Shown: positions 11,201 through 37,738 of the stretch, piece by piece
Layout of the letters: each line of letters starts with the position of its first letter
How positions within the stretch are numbered: the first letter of the stretch is position 1
DNA from: Sinotaia quadrata
Lineage: Eukaryota; Mollusca; Gastropoda; Architaenioglossa; Viviparidae
Assembly: GCA_028829895.1 (NCBI GenBank)
Contig: CM054179.1
Coordinates: 105,549,875 to 105,613,874 of the forward strand
Direction: 5' to 3'
Length of the DNA: 64,000 bases
Notes under the pieces: model-generated
The model's input: only the letters and a program-made list of their open reading frames with translations
Told to the model about the DNA's origin: nothing
The model's database searches: none
Program-made: the position numbers and the translations under genes

Positions 11201-12952
11201 TTCAGGCCATGAACTATCAGGTCAAAAACATAAATTTTTAATACCTGCATATTTTAGGTCAAGGCCAAGGTCTCGTACAAGGTGAACATCTCGCTCTACC
11301 ATATCAATGACAGGGTCTATCAATACAGCTGCTTTGGAAGCTGTGTCTCCTAGCAAGTAACTGTATGTATAGGACCTGTAATCTAAAAGCTGTAACAAAA
11401 TCAAATATATGAAAGCATTTTCATTTAAAACATTTTAATGAATGAATTGCACACTGACTAAGATAGATATCATGATGCAATTCAAATATTTTAATTTCTT
11501 GATTATTATATTGGATTATAAAAATCATAAATGCTAATCAGATCTGAAACTTCTCACATCAACAAATTACTACCAAGGATAATATTAATATAATTAATTT
11601 TTTCGGAGCAGTTTTTTAGTTTTTAAATCTCTTCACTGCTAGGCACTTCAAACATGTGATTTAAACTGACAGTCTTTTTTTTAAAATTTTTAAATCTCTT
11701 CACTGCTAGGCACTTCAAATATATGGCTTCAAAGTTCACTTGACAGTCTTTTTATTTATTTACATATAAATCTTTATTTCTCTTAAACTACTCAAGGAAT
11801 CAACATACTGCAAGCAGTATTGTTATTTCGTCTCAGTTTCCATTTATAAAATTATCAAAAAGTGCAACATAGCAATATTTATAAAATTAACAAAAAATAC
11901 TATGTGGAGAGTAAGCCCACAAATTTATTTATTCAGTAAAATATATGTGTGAATGTGAGGAGAAGCACATGTTAATGAGTGTGGTGTAAATATTACTGTG
12001 AATATAATGTGATTGCAATTTTTAAATAATTATATTATTAATATATTATACTATAGGACTAACTCTTGAAAGATTGTTTTAACTTATTCAAATTGTTATT
12101 CAGCAAAGATTGATTTCCCCACCCTCAAGACCTCCGGATAATAAATGCAACCAGGTGAAAACAAGGATTTTCAAGTTAGAAGAGTTTAGAGCTATCCACT
12201 ACACTTCATATTGCCGGACACCGCAATACAAGGATTAAGATTTACTCATTTGATTTAGTCATTCATTTTGCAGTGCTTGGGCCTGTGTTTGTTGCTAACA
12301 AGTAAAATTACTTATAAACTAAAGCAGTGAAAAACAATATATATAGGCCTATATAATGTGTGCGCGCTAACAAAATTACCACATATAACACATTAAATGT
12401 ATATGTGATGAACAGCACGTTTTCTACAAACCTACAAAATACCAATCAAAACTGGGAACTAGTTTATTAATGTGACACAGTTAGCAGACAAGGTCATGTG
12501 CACATAATTACTAATATTCTGCCTTGTACGTGTAAATGTAACTATTTAAAGCTCAATTCTTTCTTATATTACACTGAATTTGCAATGACACTTCTTCAAT
12601 TAAAAAAAAATCCAGAGACGTACTCTTGATTTTGGAACTCGCAAATCAAAATCGATAATTAAAAACTTTTTTAAATGACTAGGTCTACTTAAAAAGCATC
12701 CTAAAAACTCACCTGTCTAAAGATCAGTTTCTCTTCGGCACTTGTGGCCATGCTCCTTTTCCAATGACAGACAGAAATATTTTTTACTGTACAAAAGTTT
12801 TTCTGGCACCAAGTTGTATTCGATCTTTTACCCGCCGCAGTTAATAAAGCTAGTGTTGACCTCGATGGGTTAAAACAGCTTTGAAAACCAAACGTGCGTA
12901 TCGGCGACGCAAATGGCCCTAGCAGGACAAACATTCTGATTGCTGCAGGCAT
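5184..12952 (-). CDS. ETHE1: ETHE1, mitochondrial persulfide dioxygenase (7 coding exons)
   Basis: Complete spliced gene of 312 codons. Exons in transcript order: 12952-12713, 11389-11245, 9963-9778, 9608-9516, 8286-8197, 7549-7433, 5251-5184; all join in frame at GT-AG borders. The family oxidises glutathione persulfide to sulfite in the mitochondrial matrix, using one non-heme iron in a metallo-beta-lactamase fold. Visible family marks: HVHADH at residues 132-137, H188 in STPGHTDG, D207 in FTGDALL and H248 in FPGHDY. These supply the iron ligands (H132, H188, D207 by family knowledge) and the vestigial second site. [10 protein letters not shown] (212-221) and the C-terminal LPANMVCG are also family-typical. 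The first 67 residues are Arg/Ser-rich and poor in acidic residues, as in a mitochondrial targeting peptide; M68 (MATSAEEK) could be an internal start. The start at 12952 gives the longest frame. The human protein has 254 aa, so the N terminus here is longer. Confidence 0.95.
5601..5655 (-). repeat. Isolated copy of the ETHE1 exon-6 edge repeat
   Basis: ATATATACCAATCCGTTTGGGATAG followed by TACAGAAGTACTTGGCAAATATC matches one unit of the 6760-7432 array, about 1.1 kb away in the same intron. The donor-like GGTATATA core is kept. Confidence 0.7.
5994..6223. repeat. 118-bp tandem duplication in ETHE1 intron 6
   Basis: Two copies start near 6001 and 6119 with CTGTTTACTTC and both contain ATAATTCATAATTATTAA and CTCAAAGTATGTCAAT. 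Divergence is about one in ten bases. Confidence 0.85.
6760..7432 (-). repeat. Exon-derived tandem array 3' of ETHE1 exon 6
   Basis: About ten units of 47-75 bp. On the minus strand each contains a version of ...CTTCCATA..TCCCAAACAGATTG|GTATATA, which is the end of exon 6 and its splice donor, followed by an intron-like TTTGTCCTATGTTACATATC block. Unit anchors lie near 6774, 6841, 6911, 6981, 7056, 7131, 7190, 7237, 7306 and 7361, and the exon itself is the last member (7431). The four most distal units keep a GGTATAT donor-like core; the middle ones read AATAAATTCCAGATTG. Confidence 0.85.
7433..7549 (-). CDS. ETHE1: ETHE1 coding exon 6
   Basis: Residues 252-290 plus one base, from [13 protein letters not shown] to LKLPYPKQI. 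Acceptor TCTTAAAG, donor GTATAT. Its last bases and the donor are the template-like end of the repeat array at 6760-7432. Reading through without splicing reaches TAG within four codons. Confidence 0.95.
7560..7670. repeat. TA and CA microsatellites in ETHE1 intron 5
   Basis: A TA run at about 7561-7576 and an interrupted CA/CG run near 7634-7663. They explain the short open frames seen in this intron. Confidence 0.8.
8197..8286 (-). CDS. ETHE1: ETHE1 coding exon 5
   Basis: 90 bases, residues 222-251 plus one base. It carries [10 protein letters not shown] and LFPGHDYT, including H248. Acceptor GTTTCAG, donor GTGTAT. Confidence 0.95.
8756..8999 (+). pseudogene. Frameshifted THAP-domain relic inside ETHE1 intron 4
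   Basis: The plus strand opens with [15 protein letters not shown] and continues through [14 protein letters not shown], then [12 protein letters not shown]. This is the order of a THAP zinc finger: C-x4-C near the start, the FP and W positions, then CxxH followed by F. The two halves are in different frames (ATG at 8756; the CSEHF part reads to a TAA at 8997-8999), so there is a 1-base shift near 8875-8885 and no intact protein. It lies antisense in an ETHE1 intron. THAP domains occur in host DNA-binding proteins and in P-element-type transposases; no transposase remainder follows, so the source cannot be decided. Confidence 0.75.
9516..9608 (-). CDS. ETHE1: ETHE1 coding exon 4
   Basis: 93 bases, residues 191-221 plus one base. 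It carries [21 protein letters not shown] and FQQ. Acceptor GTTTGCAG, donor GTAAGT, phase 1 on both sides. Confidence 0.95.
9778..9963 (-). CDS. ETHE1: ETHE1 coding exon 3
   Basis: Residues 129-190 plus one base (first codon split with exon 2). It carries the HxHxDH metal-binding motif and the STPGHTD loop. Acceptor TTTCTTGCAG, donor GTAATG. Confidence 0.95.
10490..11215. repeat. Degenerate ~340-bp tandem repeats in ETHE1 intron 2
   Basis: GTTTGCATTTAAATCACACC near 10511 recurs as GTTTGCATTTCAATCACACC near 10851. Blocks beginning AGGTC near 10629, 10794 and 11137 resemble each other and, weakly, the end of exon 2 (11245-11290). Copies are strongly diverged and boundaries are uncertain. Confidence 0.45.
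11245..11389 (-). CDS. ETHE1: ETHE1 coding exon 2
   Basis: Residues 81-128 plus one base. It carries the family segment [10 protein letters not shown] and AVLIDPV. Acceptor TTGTTACAG and donor GTATTA bound it. Degenerate tandem copies resembling its 3' end lie in the next intron. Confidence 0.95.
11614..11755. repeat. 67-bp tandem duplication
   Basis: Two copies sharing AAATCTCTTCACTGCTAGGC, at about 11621 and 11688, each followed by a TGACAGTCTTTTT block. Located in ETHE1 intron 1. Confidence 0.85.
12713..12952 (-). CDS. ETHE1: ETHE1 coding exon 1
   Basis: Residues 1-80, ending FRQ before donor GTGAGT in phase 0. It holds the presumed targeting sequence and then the EEKLIFRQ segment that starts the conserved domain. 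Methionines at 1, 7 and 68 are possible starts; the sequence alone does not decide between them. Confidence 0.85.
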
Positions 12953-13250
12953 TTCTTTCCGATCAAGTCCTTCACTTGTTCAAAAGTAAATGATGTACGA
13001 TACAGTATGAAGAGGAAGCTGTTAGCCAAACACAGATATATGAGTGAAATGAACGCGTCAGTAACTACAAACTGCGCATGCTTGCGCACTATTATTACTA
13101 TTATTAGGTGCGAGGTGTGCAAAATGGGTCAAGGAGGAGTGTCTCTGTCGACCAGTCAAATTCGCACGTTCGAAGGGGAGAAGAAAATGCGCGATTTTAT
13201 GGTCTGTACGCATGCGCAACATTTTATTTTTCTTCACGTTTGCATCTAGT
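12953..13250 (-). promoter_or_regulatory. ETHE1 promoter region with NRF1-like palindromes
   Basis: This stretch has more CpG than its surroundings. It contains TGCGCATGCTTGCGCA at 13073-13088 and ACGCATGCGCAA at 13208-13219, both close to the NRF1 consensus (GCGCATGCGC type). NRF1 commonly controls nuclear genes for mitochondrial proteins, which fits ETHE1. The transcription start was not located. Confidence 0.5.
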
Positions 13251-16200
13251 GAGATATGTGAACCACAGGTTGCCTTTAATTTTATTTGTAAAGAAATATT
13301 TAGATCAGTGTACATTCATCCACCAGTGTCGTGATATATAATGCATACCGTCCACTGAGTATATGGAGAGGACACAAGGGCAAATACACTGTAGCCAACG
13401 GTCTGCCATTATGAAAATACCGTCGCATTATAGCGTCTATGGTAACTGGTAACTAAACGTTTAGTATCGACCGTTTTCGAGTAGGCCTATGTCTATATAT
13501 ATAAAATAATATGTACCCAATTTGATGAATCTATAATTCAATAAACATAATTAAATTTACAATACAATTCAAACAAGCAGAAGATGAATATTTTACTCGT
13601 TCTACTTAAAAATTCTATAATAATAAAGATTCGGGGGGGGGGGGGAATGTTTAAACTTTATATACACTGTAGTTGCAATACTTATCGGAATTTCAAACAC
13701 CGAATCGATGTAGCCTATTTCTCTACATTTTAATTCTTGTTAAACTGTGCATTGAACTTGAAGGCTATAAAGTTAGTTCCATCGAGGAGGCTTTTAATAA
13801 TATTATTTATGAAACTGCCATTATTTTACAGCAAACTCTACATTGGTGTTTCCAAAATTCCACAATAAACTGGTATCTTTTACATTAGTATTTTCTCTAA
13901 TTCTAGTGTCTCTATACTGATATTTCGCTAGTTTTGTATATTCCTTTCACTACTCATCATGATAAATGCCAAGTGGGTATTTTATGATACAGATTATGCA
14001 GTATGTACTTTGATTTTGAAAAATACAACAAAGAAGCCCTCTTAAATGTATATAGATTATTTGTTTAAATGTGATTAGAATTGTTTAAATATTTTTATTC
14101 ATAATGTGATAACAGAATATTATTGACATTAAATATTAGGTGATTGTTTACTGTATTAGGTTTCAAATATATTCAAAAATGTTTAATTTACTCACTTAAA
14201 ATATAAAAATGTTTATTATTTCTGAATATTAAAAACAAAATAATTATAAAAAATGTCTAATAAAATTCGTTAAATATTATTCTATAATTTATAACTAGCA
14301 TTTAAATATTTTTAAACCAAAGATGCTGTGGTATTTTTATGAAAAGGCTACCTTTCTAAGCTGGCTAAGAATTTCTACTATTATACAGTGATATAACACT
14401 TACCAATCTAATACTTTTTTACAAATTTGAAAGGTTTTCTGTAATCTGACTTTTTTTCTTCTATATTAATATGTGCTATAGTGAAAACATTAAATTAATT
14501 GTGATATTAATTATGCTTTAAGTTTGTACTGACAAAATGAGATGAACATGTTAAGTTTAAAAGAAAATTAATATGAGGGGAAATTATATTTAATATATTT
14601 ATTTTTAGTAAATTTCATGCACACACACTCTCTCTCTCTTTTATTTATATTCTTTATCTTGAGAAAATATACTCTGTAAAATTTATACAAAAATATTTGC
14701 AAGTGTATGTGTGTAGACATTTTTAAAAAAATAATCAATGCCTCCCAGCAATTGTCTACAACACTGTTATTTTCAGTGTTTGATTTTCCCCCAAATGACT
14801 AAACTTCCACTAGTGACACAAAGGAAATGCCTTCATACACACACATATATAAAGATTGTGTATAATGTGCTTTGGTTTTGAAAAACATAATAATAAATCT
14901 TAAATATATACATACAAATTAAACAAAACCCTCTGTTAGGTTCACACACACACACACAAACAACAGTTCTACTGTTGACATTATTTAATGATTGTATTCT
15001 GTAAGTGTACTGTTACAAATTAATATTTTCAAGACTATTTATTTTAAGCATTCAGAATATGAAAGACCCAACACTAAAATCAAATTTACTATAATAAATG
15101 TCTAATAAAATTAATTAAATATGTTAACAAAGCATATTTTGAAAAGAATGATTGCTTTCCAACATGTCTTCTGTACTGGTTGTGTTAGGCTTTTATCTTC
15201 AAAATGGTCACATGTTAGCGACAAATCAGCAGTGATTGCTATCATTGGATGTTCTCTCCATTCATATATATATATATATAGCTCAATGACATAGTCACAC
15301 AACGTGATGTGTGCAATTTCACTGTGCGTGTATTGATCTCTTAGGACTTAGGGCATGGCACACTTTAGGACCTCATATGCCTGTGAGTGTGACATTTTAT
15401 TTGTAATATCTCTTCAGATTGACAATAATAGGTTACTGGTACGGGCTTATATATGCACAAGTAAATTCTATGAATTCTTTATTAAACCAAAATGATGAAT
15501 CCTTGGCAGTGAGAGCCATATTCTGATTTTTTTGTGTGATTTTTTTTGCATAATCTTATCGTTAACAAGTTTGCTATTAAGAGTAAATGTGCTCGTTATA
15601 GTCAGTATATAATGCAGTTTTAACTTAGTCTGTACAGATCCTGTTTCAGTCTATTAAATTCAGTTCTTAAAAAAAAAAGCAATTTTAACATGTATATATC
15701 TAGTAACTACTGCCCCTGCAATCCCTGCAGTGCTTGAGGGCTTTTCAATAAAAGGGGCCCCCCAATATTTGTTCCTTCAAAACAAAACAAAAATGAAGTT
15801 TGAAAAATATTCATATGCTCGTCAAGTTTTCATAGGGAGCACAGCAAGTCTTGACAGCTGGCCTAGACAAGCTAATTCTTTGTGGAGCAGAGAGAGAAAT
15901 TGTAGATTGTGTTTGAGTGCACACATGCAAGTGGAAAATAGAGAAAATTTAGATTGGAGAGGGGGGGGGCACGTTCAAAGTTACTCCAATTACATTGTTT
16001 TCATTTATGGTGGTGAAAAAAGATGAGGTGATGGAAAGGAGTCTTGCAGCATACTTGTAATTCAAACCATAGATTGGGACCAGTAGGAATTATGATAGTA
16101 AGCAGATATTTGTCAAGTAAAAGTTTTTAAAGTATTTATTATGTCTTTTAAATGCATGATATACAGGGAGGGCAATCTGTCTTGGACCAATAAACAGAAT

Positions 16201-17930
16201 TCAAATTTATAAAATATATATTATGTACATAAAACTTTGACAAGAGTTTTTAAATATGCTAATTATAATACTCCCTTTTTTCCCCTTGTGATTTTAGGGT
16301 GGCAAATATTCACTGGTTCCACATATTTCCACATTTATTTTGAAATAGTAAGTTTTAAAATAACTTTAGCAGGAAAATATATAAGGGTTCACAAAGGTCC
16401 ATGGCTCCTAAATATGTCATGATACTGACAAGAATTTTTATCCTCAGTTATAATCAAATTTTATAAAATAATCTTTCAAAGTCTTGATTGAGCAGGTCAA
16501 TATTTGCCACACAAAACATGTATTTAAACACATGAATAATTTGTTCAAGTGAGCAGAGTGATTTTAATAAATTTTGTTGTCCATGTATTTTATAACTTTT
16601 TGTCATTAATCATCTTCTCTCTCATTTTGGTCAGTAAAAATTTCTTGAAAAATAATGTATACAAGCAATTATTTTATATGATAAATCAATAAGTTTAAAT
16701 TTGTAAGGGATAGCATATCTTCTAATTACTCCAAACTTCCCCACCCAAATATTATTCTTCATTATGTGCTCTTTATTTAATAGATATTTATTTTTAAATG
16801 CAAAACATTGTTTAGAAAGGCAAAATAAATGTAAATGCATCAGTAGAATAAATCAGCAATTTAGCACTATTATAGCCAGCACAAACAGTTCAAATTAAAT
16901 TAAATTAAGTTCAAAATATAAATTAAAACAACATAAGACAGCACATTAAAAATTCTGCTATAAAAATGTCCAAATTAAAATTATTGAATGGATTTGAACA
17001 GAGAAAACTGGTGAATGGTAACAATTTCACTAAATGTGATTTACAAAGAAATATTTTACATGTAAGTACATGAGAAAGCTAATATGATTAGGACTGAATG
17101 AAATCCAACACATCATAAGTTGAAATAAAAACACATGCAGCAATTGACCTCGTCCATCGATAGGTTATTTTCTAGTACGTAATAATGCAACATTCACTTA
17201 TATTTTATCCCTGCTATTTATTTTTGTAATGACTATAGATAACATTAACATCCCCACCCACCCTTCTTCATCTGCTCACAAACTTATCGAATTCCTCTCT
17301 TCTAACAGGAGGAAACGAAGTGGACATTATTTAAGGAGAGCCAACAATCTGGATTTTTATAGATATAAGTAGAAAGTAGTTTGTAACTTTGTAACTATTT
17401 TGTAATCAGTTTTCCTATTCCTTGAACAGATATCCCCCACCCCACCCCAACTAGATTTTAAAACTTACAAAATAATGTCCACAATTGGTTAAACAAAAAC
17501 TGTTGTTTATTTATTCTAAACTTATACTTAACATATATACTTCTAGTTTAATCACCAAACAAGCCTAATATTGATTCAAAAAATCTGTATTTTACATTTG
17601 TGAGTTATGTCAAACAATTGTGTCATTAGCACAACAATTTTGAAACATTTTTTTCATGTCTCACTAAACAAAATTAAAATATGGAACAGTTTTTTTGTTT
17701 TTTAGATACTTTCCTAAATTTTACCCTCCTTAACATACCACCATTTCCCCCCCCCCCCCTGGAAAATTGCACTATATACATTTTTATTGCTAACTTCTGG
17801 AGATGGTATCTAGATTTTTATAAAATATGTGAACCAAACCCTTTGGCAGTTGGCAGAATCACTTGCAGTTGTTATCACCACATTGTGGCTATGAATCCTT
17901 CTTGACCAGTAGTGAACTAGATACATTTTT
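13251..17930. other. Intergenic AT-rich DNA
   Basis: No gene recognised. It holds a G13 run near 13634, CA runs near 14620 and 14945, a TA run near 15268, and a short open frame at 15730-16026 that resembles nothing I know. Confidence 0.6.
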
Positions 17931-17934
17931 TAAA

Positions 17935-18182
17935 ATGTCTAATAAGATTAAAACCAATTCTTGTGCTACACATAATTGTAGTGTAACTATTAAAAAGAGA
18001 AGAAGAAGAATTTATGCACCTCATGCTTCTTTTCTCATTCTCTTGTATTTATATGAATATGTAAGGAACTTTAAAAAGTAAAAAAAAATTATTTTAAAAA
18101 TGGATCTGGAAGACTAAAGAGTTGAATTTTATATCTGGAAAAGCACTTAAAGACCAATGTCCAAGTAAGGAAGACTTGTGAA
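17935..18182 (+). pseudogene. Probable second, decayed THAP-like fragment
   Basis: A plus-strand start reads NSCATHNCSVTIKK (C-x4-C), and further on, in another frame, KKWIWKTKELNFIS followed by DQCPSKEDL and a stop. The middle part parallels [14 protein letters not shown] of the relic at 8756-8999. The second metal pair is degenerate (no CxxHF) and the frame is broken. A THAP origin is inferred from this parallel and is less certain than for the first relic. Confidence 0.4.
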
Positions 18183-20930
18183 TCTATCATGCTTCAAGAG
18201 AGAATAATAATCTGTTATGTTATAGACATCTCAGATTTTGATCATGAAAGACACATGATATCTTGTTATTTGAAAAAGTAAAAAAGATGCGAAACACCTC
18301 TGTTCAACAGGAGAGGAAGAAAATGGGTAAGCCATCTCTTTAATTAGTCACCTTGTCTCACTATGTTGTGAGGATATTTTTTTAGGGTGACAACTCTTCC
18401 TGTTTCAGTTGATTTTGCAGCTTGGTGCTGCTGTGTAGAGAGTATGATATACACAGTGAGGAACTTGGAAAACAAACTGATGATGATGACAATGATGATA
18501 TGACTAGTCAGAGAAAGTATGTTTACAGTTACAAATACCATTACAGAGGTGGTATTTCTTCTAAATGCATTAATATTCTTTTTTAAAAACAGAACAAAAC
18601 AAAACACCCAAAACATAGCAGTATTAAAAGGAAATAATTTTCCAGTGGTAAGTTTAACAAAAGTGATTATAAATATTTTTAGTTGGTCATTCTTGGAACA
18701 AAGTAAAGATTGCATAGACAACAATAAATCTATAATAAATTTTAACACAATATGCTAAGAATAATGCAAAAATTAAATATTATTTGATATAAACAAGTAT
18801 TACAATATTCAGATCAAGATTTATAATCATGAATAAAAAAGCAAATCAACAGTGTACAAAACCCCTTAGAGAGGAATACCTTTTATATTATTTCAGTGCT
18901 AGACCTGTAATTAGCAATCCAAAAGGACCAGAAATTCAAAATGAAATAAATATTACATAAAGAGTCCCATAAGACTTAACATGAGAAAACTAACAAAGAC
19001 TTGCTTTAGAGTGATAAAGGTAAAATAACGTCTGACAGGCACCATGTGATTTAGGCTTAAACTTCCAAAGTATCTAAAATAATAAACTTGGTATACAGTT
19101 TACACATGTTGAAAATAAGCAGTAACTTCAGCCAAGCAATAACAGTCTTATTTCTACTTAACTTTGAAACAAACAAGTACAGAATTATTTATGATCATGC
19201 TTCTCACATTCTGTGAAGATATTTTTAGTATATCACAAATTAATATTCTAAGACCTATCCTGTACTGAAATATACATTGCACAGATTACATTACTTTATT
19301 CAGTCGGTCACAGGGAAATAATATTTTTACTTATTTATTGCTTTTATTTTATTGACTTTTGTCAGGTAGCAAGCAGCACATTAATGATCAGTATGAAAGG
19401 TGATAAAAGAGTCTTGTATAAGCCATCAACACAGGGCACTTATGTATGTACAATTTGAACTATTACAAATATTTACAAAATATTGTGATTTCATTTTTTT
19501 AAAATACAAAACAAACATGCATAGGTGCTGTATGCAGCACGAAAAAACTTTAGCAGAGTAATGTGGTCAGATATAAACTTCCTGATAGAATAACAGGTTA
19601 AAGATAATGAATTCAGGAGGAACAGGAACAAATATCTGATCAGACTACACATATCCCAGCATTTGCAAATAAGATTGTCAGCAAGTGACTTTAACAAATA
19701 ATAATTAAAAAAAAAATTTAAAAAATTAGAGTTTTATTTACAAGCAGAATTAAGGTCATTATGCTTAACATATTGATTTAGTTCCACTTCAAAATATTCT
19801 TTCTAATTTTCTTCTGGAACCTCTGAAAATGTTTTAGTTGTTTAATATTTATGGTAGCCAGTACCAAAGATTTTTCCATAATATAAAAATTTATTTTATT
19901 CTAACAGTTTTTTTTCATAAAGTGCAAATTAATTTTATTGTATTAATGTTACAGAGTGCTCTTATTAAAGTGTTTGTACCATAAAACTATAAAATTATAA
20001 AATAATTTCACAAACAAATAATAACTTATTTCTACTAATTATTGATCATAACAATAAAATTAATTACCTTGATGATGTTTAGCAATGAGTGATTTTCATA
20101 AAGGACAGTCGTGTTCAAAAGAATTAATAAATAATTTATCATTCACAATATATATATATAGTGTGAAAGGAAAAATAAATGGATAAAACACAAGGCACAC
20201 ATATGTAATTATGTTCACACTAAACATCCAGCAATCTATTTTCATCAATTTGTATGAATAAAATAATATACTGTTTTAGCAATCCGATTTTTCCACCCTT
20301 GAGCTCTAATCCAGCATAAATTCTGCTTAAAAAATAAAATAATAATAAATACAATGTTTCAAATATATAAAGAATTAGAAATAAAAATAAAGACAAGAAT
20401 ATGCAGGAAATCTTGAAAAAGAAAATAACATTAAAAAAAATAGCAATCATTTTAAAAATATAAAATAAAAATCAATCCTCCATTCTGTTTTAAACATTAA
20501 CAATTAAATACTTCAAGTATTGGTTAAAATTTTTTAAAAATTCATTCTGAAGTTTGCAAATTCTGACATCCAGCTAGGATTTCTTAGGCTTTACCTAGCA
20601 GCATGGTGAGTTTAAAATAGGCTCTATTTTTCTAAAAATTTAAAGATTCTTTTTCTTCTTTTCTTTATTGCTTGATAGCAGTTTCCATCTGGTCAGCCAA
20701 TTTCACTGCCTGGCATGAGGTGTACCACTGAAGAGAGAGAGTTGAAGATGATGAAAGATAGAGTGGAGTGTTGTTGAAAAAAGTTGTAGAGTGGTAATAA
20801 TGAACTTTTGTGTTGAAATAACAATAATGATTCTACAACATGCAAAATGTATCTCATTCACATATATGTATACATAATAACCTACTTTAAATTTAACATT
20901 AATAAAAAATTTCAAATCAATACTAGACTG
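18183..20930. other. Intergenic DNA and BACE 3' flank
   Basis: No gene recognised. A plus-strand stretch at about 18430-18590 reads like an acidic coding segment (QTDDDDNDDMTSQRKY) but has no start or known relatives. An AATAAA on the minus strand at 20664-20669, about 260 nt past the BACE stop, is a candidate polyadenylation signal. Confidence 0.55.
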
Positions 20931-35859
<14,929 letters not shown>

Positions 35860-36132
35860 TTTAGGGGTATGTGTGTGCATATAGATAGTGTGACAAAATG
35901 TATGACTTTATAATTTAATGTTTGTGCAGTTCAAACAACCATCTTCAGACTAGTGTTGGCATCAGATATAATAATAATATTCAGAATATAAAAACCATTA
36001 CATGTGATTTGCTTCCATACTGTAATGAACTAAGGCACATTGGAAGAGAGGTAAACTACAAATAATATATATGTCAACTGGACATCTGTTACTGACATCA
36101 TCACAGGAATCCAGGAAGCTGGTAAAAAAAAT
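35860..36132 (-). promoter_or_regulatory. Candidate BACE 5' UTR exon part
   Basis: An acceptor-like GATTTAATTTGCAG on the minus strand ends at 36133, which would start an exon at 36132 that continues into the coding exon at 35859. The matching donor would be 47652 (TTTG|GTAAGTATG). Splicing is inferred from site strength only. Confidence 0.3.
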
Positions 36133-36474
36133 CTGCAAATTAAATCAAAGGAAAAGTATTGAGCTCGCAAGCATAATGTCTCTCTTTATAAACAACAAAT
36201 GTTAATAGAGTATATGTCTATGTGCACACAAGGTCATGTAAGTTTATGTATAAGGTTGCATGTATATGAATATATGTGTATATGTGTGCACACACATTCA
36301 ACTATTGTGTGATGTCCTGTATATGTGTATATTTAAGCACAAGATGTTGCATGTGTGTATGTGTGTGTCCCAAGGCCCACAAAATCAAGACTATGAAAGG
36401 TAATTTTTTCTAACTAAATTTTTTTCTCTCTCTCTTCTTTTTATTTTACAAAATGGGTTCAGTTTCATATCTAA

Positions 36475-36650
36475 GAACTTGACAAATTAGACCATGGGTA
36501 ATGTACCCCTATGCCATAAGACCTTTAAATCTTGATAAATTAGACCATGGGTAATATACCCCTCTGCCTAAAACTTCAAGTCTTGACAAATTAGACCATG
36601 GGTTATGTACCGCTATGCCATAAGAACTTTAAATCTTGTCTAATTAGGAT
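36475..36650. repeat. ~52-bp minisatellite upstream of BACE
   Basis: Three units anchored at GACAAATTAGACCATGGG or its variant near 36481, 36534 and 36585, each with TACCSCTMTGCC-like sequence. Confidence 0.9.
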
Positions 36651-37559
36651 ATAGGGTATGCATTCTCTCAGAGGTATGTTCTCTTAGTTTTGACAAAGAA
36701 ATAAGTTGTTCTTTATGATAAGTGGGTGATATTAGAACCTCTGAGCTTTATGCATATTGGAAAACTTAAACCACATACTATGTTAATTGTTAGTAAAGAG
36801 CAGTTATCACAAATTCTGATTTTAATTTTGAGAATTCTGAGTATAAATCCAACAATTTTTTAAAATATCCATCTGACATCATTTCATGAAATGCAGTGTG
36901 TGAAAAAATAAAGATGACCTCTAAGCATAAATACAATAGTTAGTTTTGTAGTTTCATTTAAAATTTTCAGAAACATCATCATTTTTTATATCACCAGATC
37001 ATCTCTGCAATTTCCATCATAATATGAGAAACAAATTTGCATCTTGTGGCCTAAATGCTTCAAAGTTCCTGAAAACTATAATAAAATGATGCCCTCTTTT
37101 CACCCAGCTACTGTAATGCAGTTGTCAACTAATTCATGATTTTTAAGGGCATGTTAAGTCCTGAATTCTCCACTTACCTGAAATTATAATACTACCATTT
37201 TTAGTCACTGAACAAACTCAGGGTTTTCTGTCTTGTTCCAGTAAGAGACATCATTAATTTATTCAGCCATCCACAAAATTTTTTTAAGAACATTGTTAGA
37301 TGTTAGAGATAGAAAAAAGAAAAGAGCAAGCTGATTACCAATTGATTGTACAAAAAAATAAGCCCAGAATGCTGAAGCAACAGCTGTAGTGACAGGCATT
37401 CAAAAACATGTGTTGTTATTGAACAGTAGAAACAGTGATATGTATGTCAATGAACATTCAAGATACATTTCAACAGTGGAGCCTTTGACAGTAAAATGTG
37501 ATGTCAAGAATTCAATATTTGTAGTTATATAATCAAAGGAATCTTTACACCAGAGTGTG

Positions 37560-37738
37560 TGATATAAGTGTTCAGTAATGTGAAGTTATACTGGGCAAGT
37601 TTGATAATAAGCATTCTTTAACATATAGGTAATAAGTTATAGTAAGCAGTAGGCAAATCTGAAGCCAGGTAGTCAGTAGCTTGTAACTAAGTTAAAACAG
37701 TAGGCAAATCTGAAGCCAGGTAGTCAGTAGTTTATAAC
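37560..37738. repeat. 51-bp minisatellite, left part (split by LTR element)
   Basis: Units of 51 bp with TAGGCAAATCTGAAGCCAGG start at 37650 and 37701; older units lie to the left. The array is cut at 37738 by the LTR element and resumes at 45293 in phase (TAACTAAGTTAAAA at both). Confidence 0.9.
37734..37738. repeat. Target site duplication, left (ATAAC)
   Basis: ATAAC directly before the TG of the left LTR is repeated at 45293-45297 directly after the CA of the right LTR. Removing the element and one copy restores the minisatellite unit. Confidence 0.9.

Noticed and set aside
13007..13341. Overlapping plus- and minus-strand frames of 67-85 codons at the ETHE1 promoter
   Set aside because: They are CpG-promoter by-products, with no similarity to known proteins and no downstream exons seen.
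18344..18748. 134-codon minus-strand frame with hydrophobic stretches, considered as a receptor fragment
   Set aside because: The hydrophobicity comes from AT-rich sequence; no family motif or splice context is present.
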